This document shows, one piece after another, positions 1-9,200 of a stretch of 64,000 bases of DNA. The translations under genes and the position numbers were made by a program. Source of the stretch: Aquimonas sp044377145 (GTDB taxonomy: Bacteria > Pseudomonadota > Gammaproteobacteria > Xanthomonadales > Xanthomonadaceae); the NCBI RefSeq assembly GCF_044377145.1, contig NZ_JBILJQ010000019.1, forward strand, positions 1 to 64,000. Reading direction: 5' to 3'. The notes under the pieces were generated by a model that was not told the origin of the DNA, did no database searches, and was given only the letters and a program-made list of their open reading frames with translations. Each line of letters begins with the position of its first letter. Positions within the stretch are counted from its first letter, which is position 1.

Positions 1-1749
1 AGCCTCGAAAGAGCCGCGGGCGAGTCGATGGGTCACAACAGAGGCGCGGTTTCGGGTTCGCGCTTCAAAAAAGGCGACTCGTGGGACTCCCAGGGATCAA
101 GTGATCGCGTTGTTCAGAGCTTCCCTAACGGCTGCACGCCGGGCGACTGCTCGCTGCGCGAGGCCGTTTCCCTCGCGAACAGCCTCGCCGGCCCGGATCG
201 GATTCTGCTGCCGGCCACCCCAGGCCTGCCCCTGCAGCTGTCGATTCCGGGCGGCGGGGACAACGTCAACGCCACCGGCGATCTCGATGTGCTGGACGAC
301 CTGGAAATCGTCGGCACCGGCGCTGCCACCACGACCATCGCACAGACGGCGCCAGACCGTGTCCTGCATACGATCATGGACGATGACAAGCGCCTGGTGC
401 TGCGTGGCCTCACCCTCCAGGGCGGCAGCGCGTCGGAGGGCGGCGGCCTGTACTCGACGTCGCTGGTCACCATTGAAGACGCGGCCTTCGTTGGCAACGA
501 CGCCACCTTCGAAGGTGGCGCGATCAACTTCTTCGGCCCCGGTGCGCCGTCGATCACCGAGTATCGGCTGGTTCTGCGTCGGGTGCGTTTCGCAGGCAAC
601 ACGGCGATGGAGCTCGACGGTGCCCGCGGTGGCGCACTGGATGCGTGGAGCTTCTTCCAGAACCGACCCTTCGTGCTGATCGAGGACTGCGACTTCATCG
701 ACAACGAGGCCAAGGATGGCGGCGGCGCCATCCATTTCACCGGGTTCCCCAACAATTTCGGCGGCGAAGTGGCGATACGCCGCAGTCGCTTCACTGGCAA
801 CCGCAGCGGCGGTGAGGGCGGTGGCGCGATCCTTGCGAGCGCGTCATCGATGCGAGTGCAGATCGAAGACAGTGACTTCGACGCCAACGTCGCGACCGGC
901 AACGTCACGGACGCGGCCGGTGCGGTCAACTTCGACAGCGTCGGTTCGGCCGAGGTGCTGCGTTCGACGTTTTCGTCCAACACCGGTGTGCGCGGCGGCG
1001 GCCTGCGCAGCACGGCAGATACCCGGATCGTCGACAGCCTGTGGGTCGACAATGTCGCCTCGAATGGCGGCGGCGCGCTGTGGGGCGTGCGGGACATGCA
1101 GGTCGAGCGCTCCACCTTCGAATCCAATCGCGTGACCAGCACCGATAGCGCTGATCCAGGCGGCGGCGCGATCGGCTTTCAGGGCTTCCAGAGCGGCACC
1201 CTCGCCATCCAGAGGTCGACGTTCTCGGGCAACGACGCCTTCCGCGGCGGTGCGATCTCGCTGGTATCGGGTGCCCTGCAGCTCTATGGCAGCACCCTGG
1301 TCGCGAGTCAGTTCGGCATGGTCGGACAGTCCGCCACGGCGCTGCGAATCCTCGACGAGACGTCCGCCAATTCGCTGGCGATCGCGAACACTCTCCTTCG
1401 CGGCTCCTGCTCGTTCCCGAGCGCGGCCAGGCAGCTGGCGGTCGCCTACAACAATATTGAGGCCACAGGCGCCACCTGCCGCTTGACCACCGCGATCATC
1501 AATGCGCAGAACCAGGTCAACGCCAGTACCTCCGCGCTTGCGCTCGGGCCGCTGGCCAACAACGGTGGCCCCACGCCGACGCGACTGCCCGGCGCCTTGA
1601 GCATCGCGATAAATGCGGGCCGCGAGTCCTTCTGCACGGCGACCGACCAGCGCCACTTCGTGCGCGCCGATGCAAGCTGCGACATCGGCGCAGTCGAGTT
1701 CGGTGCGACGCCGCCCACCGGCGCTATTTTCGCCAACGGCTTCGAGTAG
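1..1749 (+). CDS. Secreted Pmp-like / CSLREA beta-helix protein, 5'-partial
   Basis: The frame is open at the window edge, so the true start and signal peptide probably lie upstream; the first ATG inside is at 28. From there 573 residues follow. A CSLREA motif sits near residue 40. Then come about nine GGA(I/L) blocks alternating with FxxN blocks (for example FVGN, FAGN, FTGN, FSGN), the repeat of chlamydial polymorphic membrane proteins and parallel beta-helix adhesins. The C-terminal stretch with ANNGGPTPT and CDIGAVEFG resembles the choice-of-anchor Q region. The protein ends IFANGFE, a tail shared with two other proteins in this window. Likely an exported surface or secreted beta-helix protein; substrate or partner unknown. 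Confidence 0.8.
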   Translation, partial: SLERAAGESMGHNRGAVSGSRFKKGDSWDSQGSSDRVVQSFPNGCTPGDCSLREAVSLANSLAGPDRILLPATPGLPLQLSIPGGGDNVNATGDLDVLDDLEIVGTGAATTTIAQTAPDRVLHTIMDDDKRLVLRGLTLQGGSASEGGGLYSTSLVTIEDAAFVGNDATFEGGAINFFGPGAPSITEYRLVLRRVRFAGNTAMELDGARGGALDAWSFFQNRPFVLIEDCDFIDNEAKDGGGAIHFTGFPNNFGGEVAIRRSRFTGNRSGGEGGGAILASASSMRVQIEDSDFDANVATGNVTDAAGAVNFDSVGSAEVLRSTFSSNTGVRGGGLRSTADTRIVDSLWVDNVASNGGGALWGVRDMQVERSTFESNRVTSTDSADPGGGAIGFQGFQSGTLAIQRSTFSGNDAFRGGAISLVSGALQLYGSTLVASQFGMVGQSATALRILDETSANSLAIANTLLRGSCSFPSAARQLAVAYNNIEATGATCRLTTAIINAQNQVNASTSALALGPLANNGGPTPTRLPGALSIAINAGRESFCTATDQRHFVRADASCDIGAVEFGATPPTGAIFANGFE

Positions 1750-2248
1750 AACGACGACACGGGACCGACGACACGGTGGCCAGATCCGGTCGGCCTTTGA
1801 CCGCGAGCACGCCCCCCACGGACGGGCACGAGCGGCGCGCGGGTTTGGGCATTCGAACTGGGCGCGGCAGCGGTCGCTGTGCACGTCGCATGGTGATTGG
1901 CCGTGTCGGCGCAGGTCGGCGCTGGCTTGCGAGCCGCGTACTTCGGTGCAGGGCTGCAGCGAGGCGCGCTGACGCTCGCCATCGCTGCTGGCGCGCTGGA
2001 GATGAAGCGTTCAAGCGCCCGGCGTACACGTTCCCCGGGGCTGCGGCCTTGAGTCGCAGGGCCGCCCCGCGGAGCAGCTGGAAGGGGCACAGGAAAGGCA
2101 CCTTTCTTCACTATTTCACGCCCTGGAACGTTCCCGAGAGTGGCTGTCCTTTCCGCGCACGGGGTGCCAAGATCATCGCCGCGCAAACTGCGGCTGCTTC
2201 CATGCGCATCCCGTCGAATTGACTTGCCCTCAAGACTAAGGAAAGCGA
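1750..2248. other. Intergenic stretch, no gene recognised
   Basis: About 500 bases separate the beta-helix gene from the lipoxygenase gene. Open frames exist on both strands, but their translations are arginine/alanine-rich and look like random high-GC reading frames. The last 20 bases carry the lipoxygenase ribosome binding site (AAGGAAAG). I see no RNA gene or repeat. Confidence 0.5.
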
Positions 2249-4183
2249 ATGTCCATCACCGCCCGCCTGTTTCCCCGCCTGCACCCCTCGCTGCCACAGA
2301 ACGATTCCCCCGCAGGCCGCCGCCAGCGCGAGAAGCAGCTGCAGCAGAGTTGTCAGACCTACCTTTGGACCGACACGCTGCCGAACGTGGTCGGTGTGCC
2401 GATGGCGGCAGAGGTGCCGTCGGCGGATGAGCCCAGCCAGCCGTGGCTGTTGCTGGTGGCAGAGACCGGGTTGAAGCTGGCAGAGAACTTTCTGGTGGTG
2501 AAGCTGGAGGGCGACAGGCGCAAAGGCCTGATCGACGATGCGTCGGCCGTGCGCAAGCTCGCCGAAGTGCGCGCGCGGCTGGCGAGCACGCTGACATGGA
2601 AGGCGGCCCATCCGGACGCGGCGCAGACGGATCTCATCCATGAGCTGGCGTCCGCCGCGAAGCACGTGGCGCTGCAGCACGGTGACTCGTTCGAGGAGCT
2701 GCTGGCCGATTTCAGGGAGTTGGTGGCGGAGTTCGAGCAGGGCACCACGCAGGGCAACACGCTGGCCGACTACGAGGCCCTGTTCAAGACCTTGCCGCTG
2801 CCGGCGATCGCCGGGGATTTCATGGACGACGCGAGCTTTGCGCGCTATCGCATCGCCGGGCCGAACCCGATGCTGATCCGTGGCGTTGATGCGCTGCCGC
2901 CGACATTGCCGCTGAGCGATGCGCAGTACCGCGCGGTGATGGGGGCCGACGACAGCTTGTCCGCCGCGCTGGCCGAACATCGCGTGTATCTGCTGGACTA
3001 CCGCGAGCTCGATTTCCTTGCCGCCGTGCCGGGCGAAACCGCTGGCGCGACCAAACGCGTGTTCGCGCCGATCGCGCTGTTCGCGATCGCGAAGGGCGGG
3101 ACGCGCCTCGTGCCGGTGGCGATCCAGTGCGGTCAGGACCCGACGAAGCACCCGCTGTTCTTCCCGGCGGCGCAGGGCAGCGCGCTCGGCTGGGGCTGGC
3201 AGATGGCCAAGACCGTGGTGCAGGTGGCGGAGTGCAACTACCACGAGTTGTTCGTGCATCTGGCGCGCACGCATCTGGTGCTGGAGGCCTTCGCGGTGGC
3301 GACCCATCGTTGCCTGGCCGAAACGCACCCGATCAACATCCTGCTGGTGCCGCACTGCATCGGTACGCTGTTCATCAACAACGCCGCGGCGAAGTCGCTG
3401 ATCTCGCCCGGCAGCCCGATCGACGACTTCTTCGGCGCGCCGATCGCGCGTTCGCAGCAGGCCGCGGGCAGTGACCGGCTGGGTTTCGACTTCTACGCGA
3501 ACATGCTGCCGGCCGACCTCGCGGCCCGCGGCGTCGACGACCCGGCGCGGCTGCCGGAGTACCCGTATCGCGACGATGCGCTGCTGGTCTGGGCAGCGAT
3601 CAAGGGCTGGATTCAGGACTACGTCGGCGTGTACTACGCCGACGACGCGGCCGTGACCGGCGATGGCGAACTCGCCGACTGGGCGGCATCGCTGATCGCC
3701 GACGGCAAGATCAAGGGGTTCACGCCGATCGGCATGCGTGCGCAACTGGTCGAGGTGCTGACCATGGTGGTGTTCATCGCCACGGCACAGCATTCGGCGG
3801 TGAACTTCCCGCAGAAGCCGCTCATGACCTATGCCCCTGCGATCACCGGCGCCGGCTGGCAGGACGCGCCGGCAGCACAGGACGGGCACGACGAGCAGCA
3901 GTGGCTGGCGATGTTCCCGCCGACGAACCTCGCGCTGGAGCAACTGAACGTGCTGTACCTGCTGGGCTCCGTGCACTTCCGCGCGCTGGGCGATTACCGC
4001 AGCAACCACTTCCCCTATCTGCCCTGGTTCGAGGACCACGCCATCGTCAAGAGCGGCGGGCCGCTGCAGCGGTTCCAGCAGTCGCTGCGCGAGGTTCAGG
4101 CAAGCATCGAAGCGCGCAACACCGAGCGCACGCCGTATCCGTTCCTGCTGCCGAGCGGCATCCCGAACAGCATCAATATCTGA
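2249..4183 (+). CDS. Bacterial lipoxygenase
   Basis: 644-residue non-haem iron dioxygenase of the lipoxygenase family, which inserts O2 into polyunsaturated fatty acids. The family signature is clear: the block HELFVHLARTH has H332, H337 and H342, where the last two align with the first two iron ligands of plant lipoxygenase. It is followed by EAFAVATHRCL and HPINILLVPH. The second signature TAQHSAVNFPQ gives ligands H515 and N519, and the chain ends in the obligatory isoleucine, I644 (GIPNSINI). All five iron ligands are therefore present. The start ATG has a good ribosome binding site, AAGGAAAG. There is no evident signal peptide, unlike the exported Pseudomonas LoxA. Lipoxygenases are rare in bacteria; the position specificity cannot be read from sequence here. 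Confidence 0.93.
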   Translation: MSITARLFPRLHPSLPQNDSPAGRRQREKQLQQSCQTYLWTDTLPNVVGVPMAAEVPSADEPSQPWLLLVAETGLKLAENFLVVKLEGDRRKGLIDDASAVRKLAEVRARLASTLTWKAAHPDAAQTDLIHELASAAKHVALQHGDSFEELLADFRELVAEFEQGTTQGNTLADYEALFKTLPLPAIAGDFMDDASFARYRIAGPNPMLIRGVDALPPTLPLSDAQYRAVMGADDSLSAALAEHRVYLLDYRELDFLAAVPGETAGATKRVFAPIALFAIAKGGTRLVPVAIQCGQDPTKHPLFFPAAQGSALGWGWQMAKTVVQVAECNYHELFVHLARTHLVLEAFAVATHRCLAETHPINILLVPHCIGTLFINNAAAKSLISPGSPIDDFFGAPIARSQQAAGSDRLGFDFYANMLPADLAARGVDDPARLPEYPYRDDALLVWAAIKGWIQDYVGVYYADDAAVTGDGELADWAASLIADGKIKGFTPIGMRAQLVEVLTMVVFIATAQHSAVNFPQKPLMTYAPAITGAGWQDAPAAQDGHDEQQWLAMFPPTNLALEQLNVLYLLGSVHFRALGDYRSNHFPYLPWFEDHAIVKSGGPLQRFQQSLREVQASIEARNTERTPYPFLLPSGIPNSINI

Positions 4184-4479
4184 GCAGGAAAGGGCTCAGC
4201 CGCATCGATCCCTTGACCTCGGGCGCCCACTGAGACGGACGCTTGTGGCGCGCTGGGTGAGCGCTTCGATCCGGGCGCGTAAGCGGTCACTTCCGCAGAC
4301 GCGTTGTTGCTGGGTGTGCAGCCGCAGGTCGGCGGTGTCTAGCGGCTCAAGCGCTTTGTCGATGAACTTTCGATACGCGACTCGGCGCTCGCCAGCGCTG
4401 CTGCCGAGGCGCAGGTACGCCGTGTGCGGGGTGACGCGAGGGGCGTGGCTGCCGTGGGCAGCGCGGGCGTGTCGCCCAG

Positions 4480-4838
4480 CTGGGTGCGAATCCTGGCCCT
4501 GAGCGGCTTGCTGCCCTGCCGTTGCTGCACGACTCCGATGCTTCGCAGTGGCGCGGTTGGCTCGACGACGGCGGCGTTTCCTTCCGCCCAGAATCGTCCG
4601 ATCGGAGATTCGAGGACTATGAGCTCGTGCTTGTCGCAGCCTGCGCAGGGCTTGGCGTGGCCTTGCTGCGTTCGCCGTTTGCCGATGCGTGGCTGAGCGA
4701 CGGGAGACTGGCCCGGGTCCATGCGCGCGCCATGCCGAATGAGACGGCGCACTACCTGGTCAGCTCGCGGGAAAGTCCTCCGCCGCCCGCGACTTCGTCA
4801 TTGAAGGTCTGATCGCCGCGGCGCAAGAGACTGGCTGA
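4480..4838 (+). pseudogene. Decayed LysR-family regulator, C-terminal fragment
   Basis: The translation from about 4500 reads ALPLLHDSD, then RFEDYELVLVAACAGLGVAL, the end of a GcvA-type LysR substrate-binding domain. There is no helix-turn-helix domain upstream: 4184-4479 has stops in every frame and nothing I recognise. A frameshift near 4770 separates HYLVSSRE from the natural ending SSAARDFVIEGLIAAAQETG, which stops at 4836-4838. I read it as a remnant of a full regulator gene. Confidence 0.65.
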
Positions 4839-4893
4839 TCCCGAGCGAGCGACACGGGTGTCTGCTCCGGTCAACAGAACTGTTTCCGTGAGC

Positions 4894-5139
4894 CGGGAGC
4901 TTGAGCGCCACAGGAACGCGCACCGGCTGCAGCTGCTCGGCCAGCCAGACTTCGCCCATGCCGCCAGCACCCAGCGCCCGCGTCAGCGCATAGGCACCGA
5001 TGCGCAGTCCAGGCTGTGCGCCCGTACCCGGCCCCACGGGCGAGACCGTCGTCAGGGCAAGGGTGGGCGTGTCTTCGTGATCGATGGCTGGACCCGGCAT
5101 TCGGCTGACCTCCGGCGCGGGAAACATGCGCTGCATCAC
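4894..5139 (-). pseudogene. Truncated Ser/Thr protein kinase, N-terminal remnant
   Basis: An open frame from 5139 encodes a typical bacterial kinase beginning: RIGAYALTRALGAGGMGEVW with the glycine-rich loop at residues 57-64, and VALKLP with the ATP-binding lysine at 80. Kinase similarity stops there, at about 4894, and the frame continues as unrelated residues to 4798. No catalytic loop or DFG motif follows. It resembles the start of the intact kinase at 9563-11902, so it is probably a broken paralogue. Its end lies about 55 bases from the decayed LysR gene, marking a decay or rearrangement point. Confidence 0.7.
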
Positions 5140-5231
5140 GCTTACGCCAAAGAGGCTGTACCGAGCACGGGAGCGTCGCCCAGGGGCGGTGCTACCGTTC
5201 GGTTCCTGTACCGCTTTCTGGCCCTTCGACC

Positions 5232-6260
5232 GTGCGCAGTCCCATACCTCTAGTGTTGCTCAGCCTCGCCCTGAGCCTCGGTCCCTGCGCTCGGCAGGCC
5301 TCCGCCTTCGAGCTCAGCGGCGTCAACCTTGCGGGCGCCGAATTCGACAGCGGCACCTTCTGGCCGACACCGGCGGAGATGAGCTACTTCCGCGGCAAGG
5401 GCATGAACCACATCCGCCTGCCCTTCAAATGGGAGCGTCTGCAGCCGAGCCTGGGCCAGGCCTTCAACGCCGGTTACCTCGCCAGTCTGCGCAGCGTGGT
5501 GGCCTCGGCCAATGCGGCGGGCCTGAAGGTGGTGCTTGACCCGCACAACTACGCGCGTTTCAACGGCGCGGTGGTGGGCTCGCCGAATCTGTCCAACGCC
5601 CAGTTCGCCGATTTGTGGACGCGGCTGGCCGGCGAGTTCCGCGACAACCCGCAGGTGATCTTCGGCCTGATGAACGAGCCGCACTCGATGTCGACCGAGG
5701 CCTGGCTGTCAGCCGCGAACGCCGCCATCGCCGCGATCCGCGCGACCGGTGCACAGCAGCTGATCCTGGTGCCCGGCAACGCCTGGACCGGCGCCCACAG
5801 CTGGGCTCAGAACTGGTACGGCACACCGAATGCGCAGGTCATGGGCGGCATCGTCGACAGCGGCGCGAACGTCGCCTACGAGCTGCACCAGTATTTCGAC
5901 GGCGACTTTTCGGGCCAGTCGGCGCAGTGCAGCGCCGGCCACGGCGCAGCCCAGCTCGAAACCGTCACCGCCTGGCTGCGTGCGCGCGGCATGCGCGGCT
6001 ATCTGGGCGAATTCGCCGGCGGCAACAGTGCGGCCTGCCGGACTTCGGTGACCAGCGCGCTGGACTACCTGCAGGCCAATCAGGACGTCTGGCTGGGTTG
6101 GGCCTGGTGGGCCGCCGGCCCGCAGTGGGGCGAATACATCTTCACCCTGGAGCCCACCGGCAACCCGCCGCAGGACCGCCCGCAGATGGCCTGGCTGCTG
6201 CCCTATCTCACCGCGGCGCCAGCGCCGGCCGCGGTGTTCGCGAACGGATTCGAGGGCTGA
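5232..6260 (+). CDS. Secreted glycoside hydrolase family 5 (cellulase-like)
   Basis: 342 residues with a GTG start at 5232. Residues 1-25 form a signal peptide ending ARQASA. The mature part is a GH5 TIM barrel of compact, single-domain size: GVNLAGAEF at the first strand, NHIRLPFKWERLQP, DPHNYARF, the acid/base glutamate E149 in LMNEP, H219/Y221 in LHQYF, and the nucleophile E260 in GYLGEFAGG. A family role is endo-hydrolysis of beta-glucans such as cellulose. After an Ala/Pro linker the protein ends VFANGFEG, matching the tail of two neighbours. It converges with the beta-helix gene, whose stop lies only 12 bases away. No SD-like sequence is obvious before the GTG, so the start rests on the signal peptide. 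Confidence 0.9.
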   Translation: MRSPIPLVLLSLALSLGPCARQASAFELSGVNLAGAEFDSGTFWPTPAEMSYFRGKGMNHIRLPFKWERLQPSLGQAFNAGYLASLRSVVASANAAGLKVVLDPHNYARFNGAVVGSPNLSNAQFADLWTRLAGEFRDNPQVIFGLMNEPHSMSTEAWLSAANAAIAAIRATGAQQLILVPGNAWTGAHSWAQNWYGTPNAQVMGGIVDSGANVAYELHQYFDGDFSGQSAQCSAGHGAAQLETVTAWLRARGMRGYLGEFAGGNSAACRTSVTSALDYLQANQDVWLGWAWWAAGPQWGEYIFTLEPTGNPPQDRPQMAWLLPYLTAAPAPAAVFANGFEG

Positions 6261-6272
6261 AGGCCACCCGTC

Positions 6273-9200
6273 TCAGGACGACTCGAAGCCATTGCTGAAG
6301 ATCTCGGCGGGATCGCTGACGCAGTTGCCCAGCTCGGAGGTATCGAGGGTGACGAGGTCGGTGGCCGTGGCGCTGACAAGGCCCGGCAGGCGGATGGGCA
6401 ACTGCAGCTCACCGCTGGCGCGGCCGTCGGCGCCGGTTTGCACGTTCTGCACCAGCGCGCGCAGACCCTGGCCGCTACCGCCCGGCGCGCAGGCCGCCGC
6501 ATAGCCGTAGAGCTCGATGCGATAGCTGCGGTTCGGCGCGGAGTCGAGCTGATAGCTCACGCGCGTCGAGCTGGCGTCGCGGATCAGCGCGCCGAGCTGC
6601 GGGAAGTTCTGCAGGCGATTGGGGCCGGTATCGACATCGCCGGCATCATTCGCCGTGGCGCCGTCGCCGCCGAGGTCGATCGCGGGGCCTTCGTTGAACA
6701 TCAGGCCATTGCCCCACAGCGCATTGCCGTCGCCGCCGCTGACCACGATGCCGGCGCCATCGTTGTCGCGGATCTGGTTGGCTTCGCCTGTGCTCTCGCC
6801 ACCGATCTGGTTGAACGACGCGCCATCGCTGATGCGCACGCCCTCGACCACGCCGTTGCGCACGGTGTTGCCCAGCACCTCGTTGTCGCGGGTGAGCGTG
6901 CCGAGGTTGCGGATCCACACGCCGGGGCCGAGGCTCCAGGCGATCAGGTTGGCGCGGATCTCGTTGAACTGCGCGCCCTCCTGGATCAGCACGCCCGGCC
7001 CCTGCACGCCGGCCGGCGCGCCCCCCAGCAGCTCGCCGATCCAGTTGTTCTCGACCCGGTTGGCATTCGTTCCCATGTTGAACAGGCCAATGCCGTAGAA
7101 ACTGCCGGCGGTGATGTAGTTGCGGTCGGCGACGTCGCTACCGCCGATCACGTTGCCGGCCGAGCCCGCATAGACGCGGATGCCGCGCGGGTTCGGAAAC
7201 ACGTCGCCGGCAGCGACCGCGCCAACGAAGTTCGCGGCGAGCGTGTTCGCATCGGCGTTGTTGAGGTCAACGCCAGCGACGCCGTTGGCCAGCAGCAGGT
7301 TGCCGCGCAGCAGGTTCTGGCTGCTGCCGCCGCCGATGAAGACGCCCGAGCCCTGATTGCCGAACGCCCGCACGCCGCTGCCGCCGATGTAGTTGCCGCG
7401 CACCTGCGTGCGCAGGGTGGCGGCGCCCTCGATGTACACACCACTGCCGCCGCTGCCGCCGATCCAATTGGCCGCCGTGGCGCCGATCACGGTGTCGGTG
7501 GGGCCGCTGAGCAGGGCGATGCCCGAAGCCGCATTGCCCAGCACGCCATCGCGATCGGCGTTCAGACCGATGCCGTTGCCCTGGATCTGTGCGCCCGCCA
7601 CCGCGCCCTCCAGCTTGATGCCGTCGTTGCCGTTGGCGGAGATCAGATTGCGCTCGATCACGATGCCGTCGGCGTCCTGCACGTAGAGGCCGTTGCGGCT
7701 GTTGCCGAGTGCTCCCAATCCGACGATCTCGGTGCCGAGGTAGTTGTTGCGGATGCGCACGCCGTCGCTGGCCTCACCCAGCACCTCGATGCCGTCGCGC
7801 GCATTGCCGCTGATCCAGTTGCGGCGGGTGCTGTCGGCGGGGCTGCCGTCGCCCTCGCCGATCACGCTGTCGCGCGCACCGCCGCGGATCAGCACGCCGC
7901 TGCCGGCGTTCGGTCGGCTCAGGCTGCCGCCGTCGACCGCGAAGCCGATGCGGTTGTGTTCCAGCTGCGTCGCCGCGGTGAGTGCGCCTTCGATCAGTAC
8001 GCCAGGACCCTCGTTGCTGCCGATCGTATTGCCCAGCACCGCACCGCCGACGCTGGTGCTTTCGCTGCCGTCCAGCACGGCGAGGCCGCCGCGGCGGTTG
8101 CCGGCGGCGGTCGTGCCGAGCAGGCCGATGCTGTTCTGCTGCACGCGGTTGAAGCGGCTGATCGGCCCCTCGATGCGGACACCCCAGCCGGCATCCGCGG
8201 CGAGCGCGGTCGGATAGCCCGAGCGCACGAGCGTGTTGCCGCGGATCAGCACGTTGCCGACACCGTTCTGCAGGCGGATGCCATCGCCGCCGTTGCCGAG
8301 TGTCGTGCTGCCGGAGGCGCCGATGGCGTTGTCGAGGATCTGGTGATCGAAGCTGTCCGGCCCGATCAGCTGGATGCCGTGTCCGCGGTTGCCGAGGATG
8401 CGGTTGGCCAGGGCGCCGCTGCCGCCGATCAGCGCCGCGTCGGCACCGCCCAGGATCAGCACGCCGTGGCCGTTGCCGTTGGCACCACTGGTGACGCCGA
8501 TCAGGTTGCCGGCGATGCGGTTGTCGTCGGCGTTCTCGCCTTCGATGAACACCCCGGCCAGGCCAGCCGAGCTCTGGATCTCGTTGCCGAGGCCCGCATC
8601 GCCGATGGAGTTGCCGCGCGAATGGAACACCGCGATGCCCGAAGAGCCGCTGCCGCTGATGAAGTTGGCGAAGAACTTGTTGTTGTGGCTGAAGCCGCTT
8701 TCGGTGGCGACCGCTTCCAGCAGCACGCCATCGCCGCCGTTGCCGACGATGAAATTGCCGCGCCCGGGGTCGGCGCTGCCGACGGTGACGTCGCGCGGTG
8801 AGAACGGTGCAGGCCCGCCCTGTTTGGGCAGCAGACGGATGCCGGCGCCGGCGTTGTTGCGGACGAAGCTCGCCTCGATGCGGCTGCCGTTGCCGGTAAC
8901 GGCGATGCCGGCAGTGGGGCTGGCATAGACCTCGACCTGTTCGATGAGCGCATTGGTGCCGGCGATCTGCAGCAGGGCCTGGAAGCTGCCGGGCAGCTGG
9001 CTGCCGTCGATCTGCAGGCGCTGGCCGTCGGGGCGCTGGCCGAGCAGGCGGTCATCGCTGCGCAGAAAGATCGGCGCCGTGGGCTGTGCGGGGCCGATGT
9101 TGGCGTCGATGCGCAGGGTGTCGGCGTGGTCCAGCCCGACACCGTAGGACGGCAGGCTGGCCAATACCCAAAGGCAGGTGGCGCTGCTGGTCACGCAGCT

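Noticed and set aside
2111..4039. 642-codon minus-strand open frame
   Set aside because: Antisense to the lipoxygenase with all catalytic residues; the frame translates to Arg/Gln/His-rich sequence with no recognisable motif.
4184..4203. Hairpin CTGAGC...GCTCAG at the lipoxygenase stop codon
   Set aside because: Short stem without a T tract; not convincing as a terminator.
6438..8801. 787-codon plus-strand open frame
   Set aside because: It is antisense to the signal-peptide-bearing beta-helix gene, whose repeats make long GC-rich mirror frames. Its translation is Ala/Asp/Val-rich with no domain.
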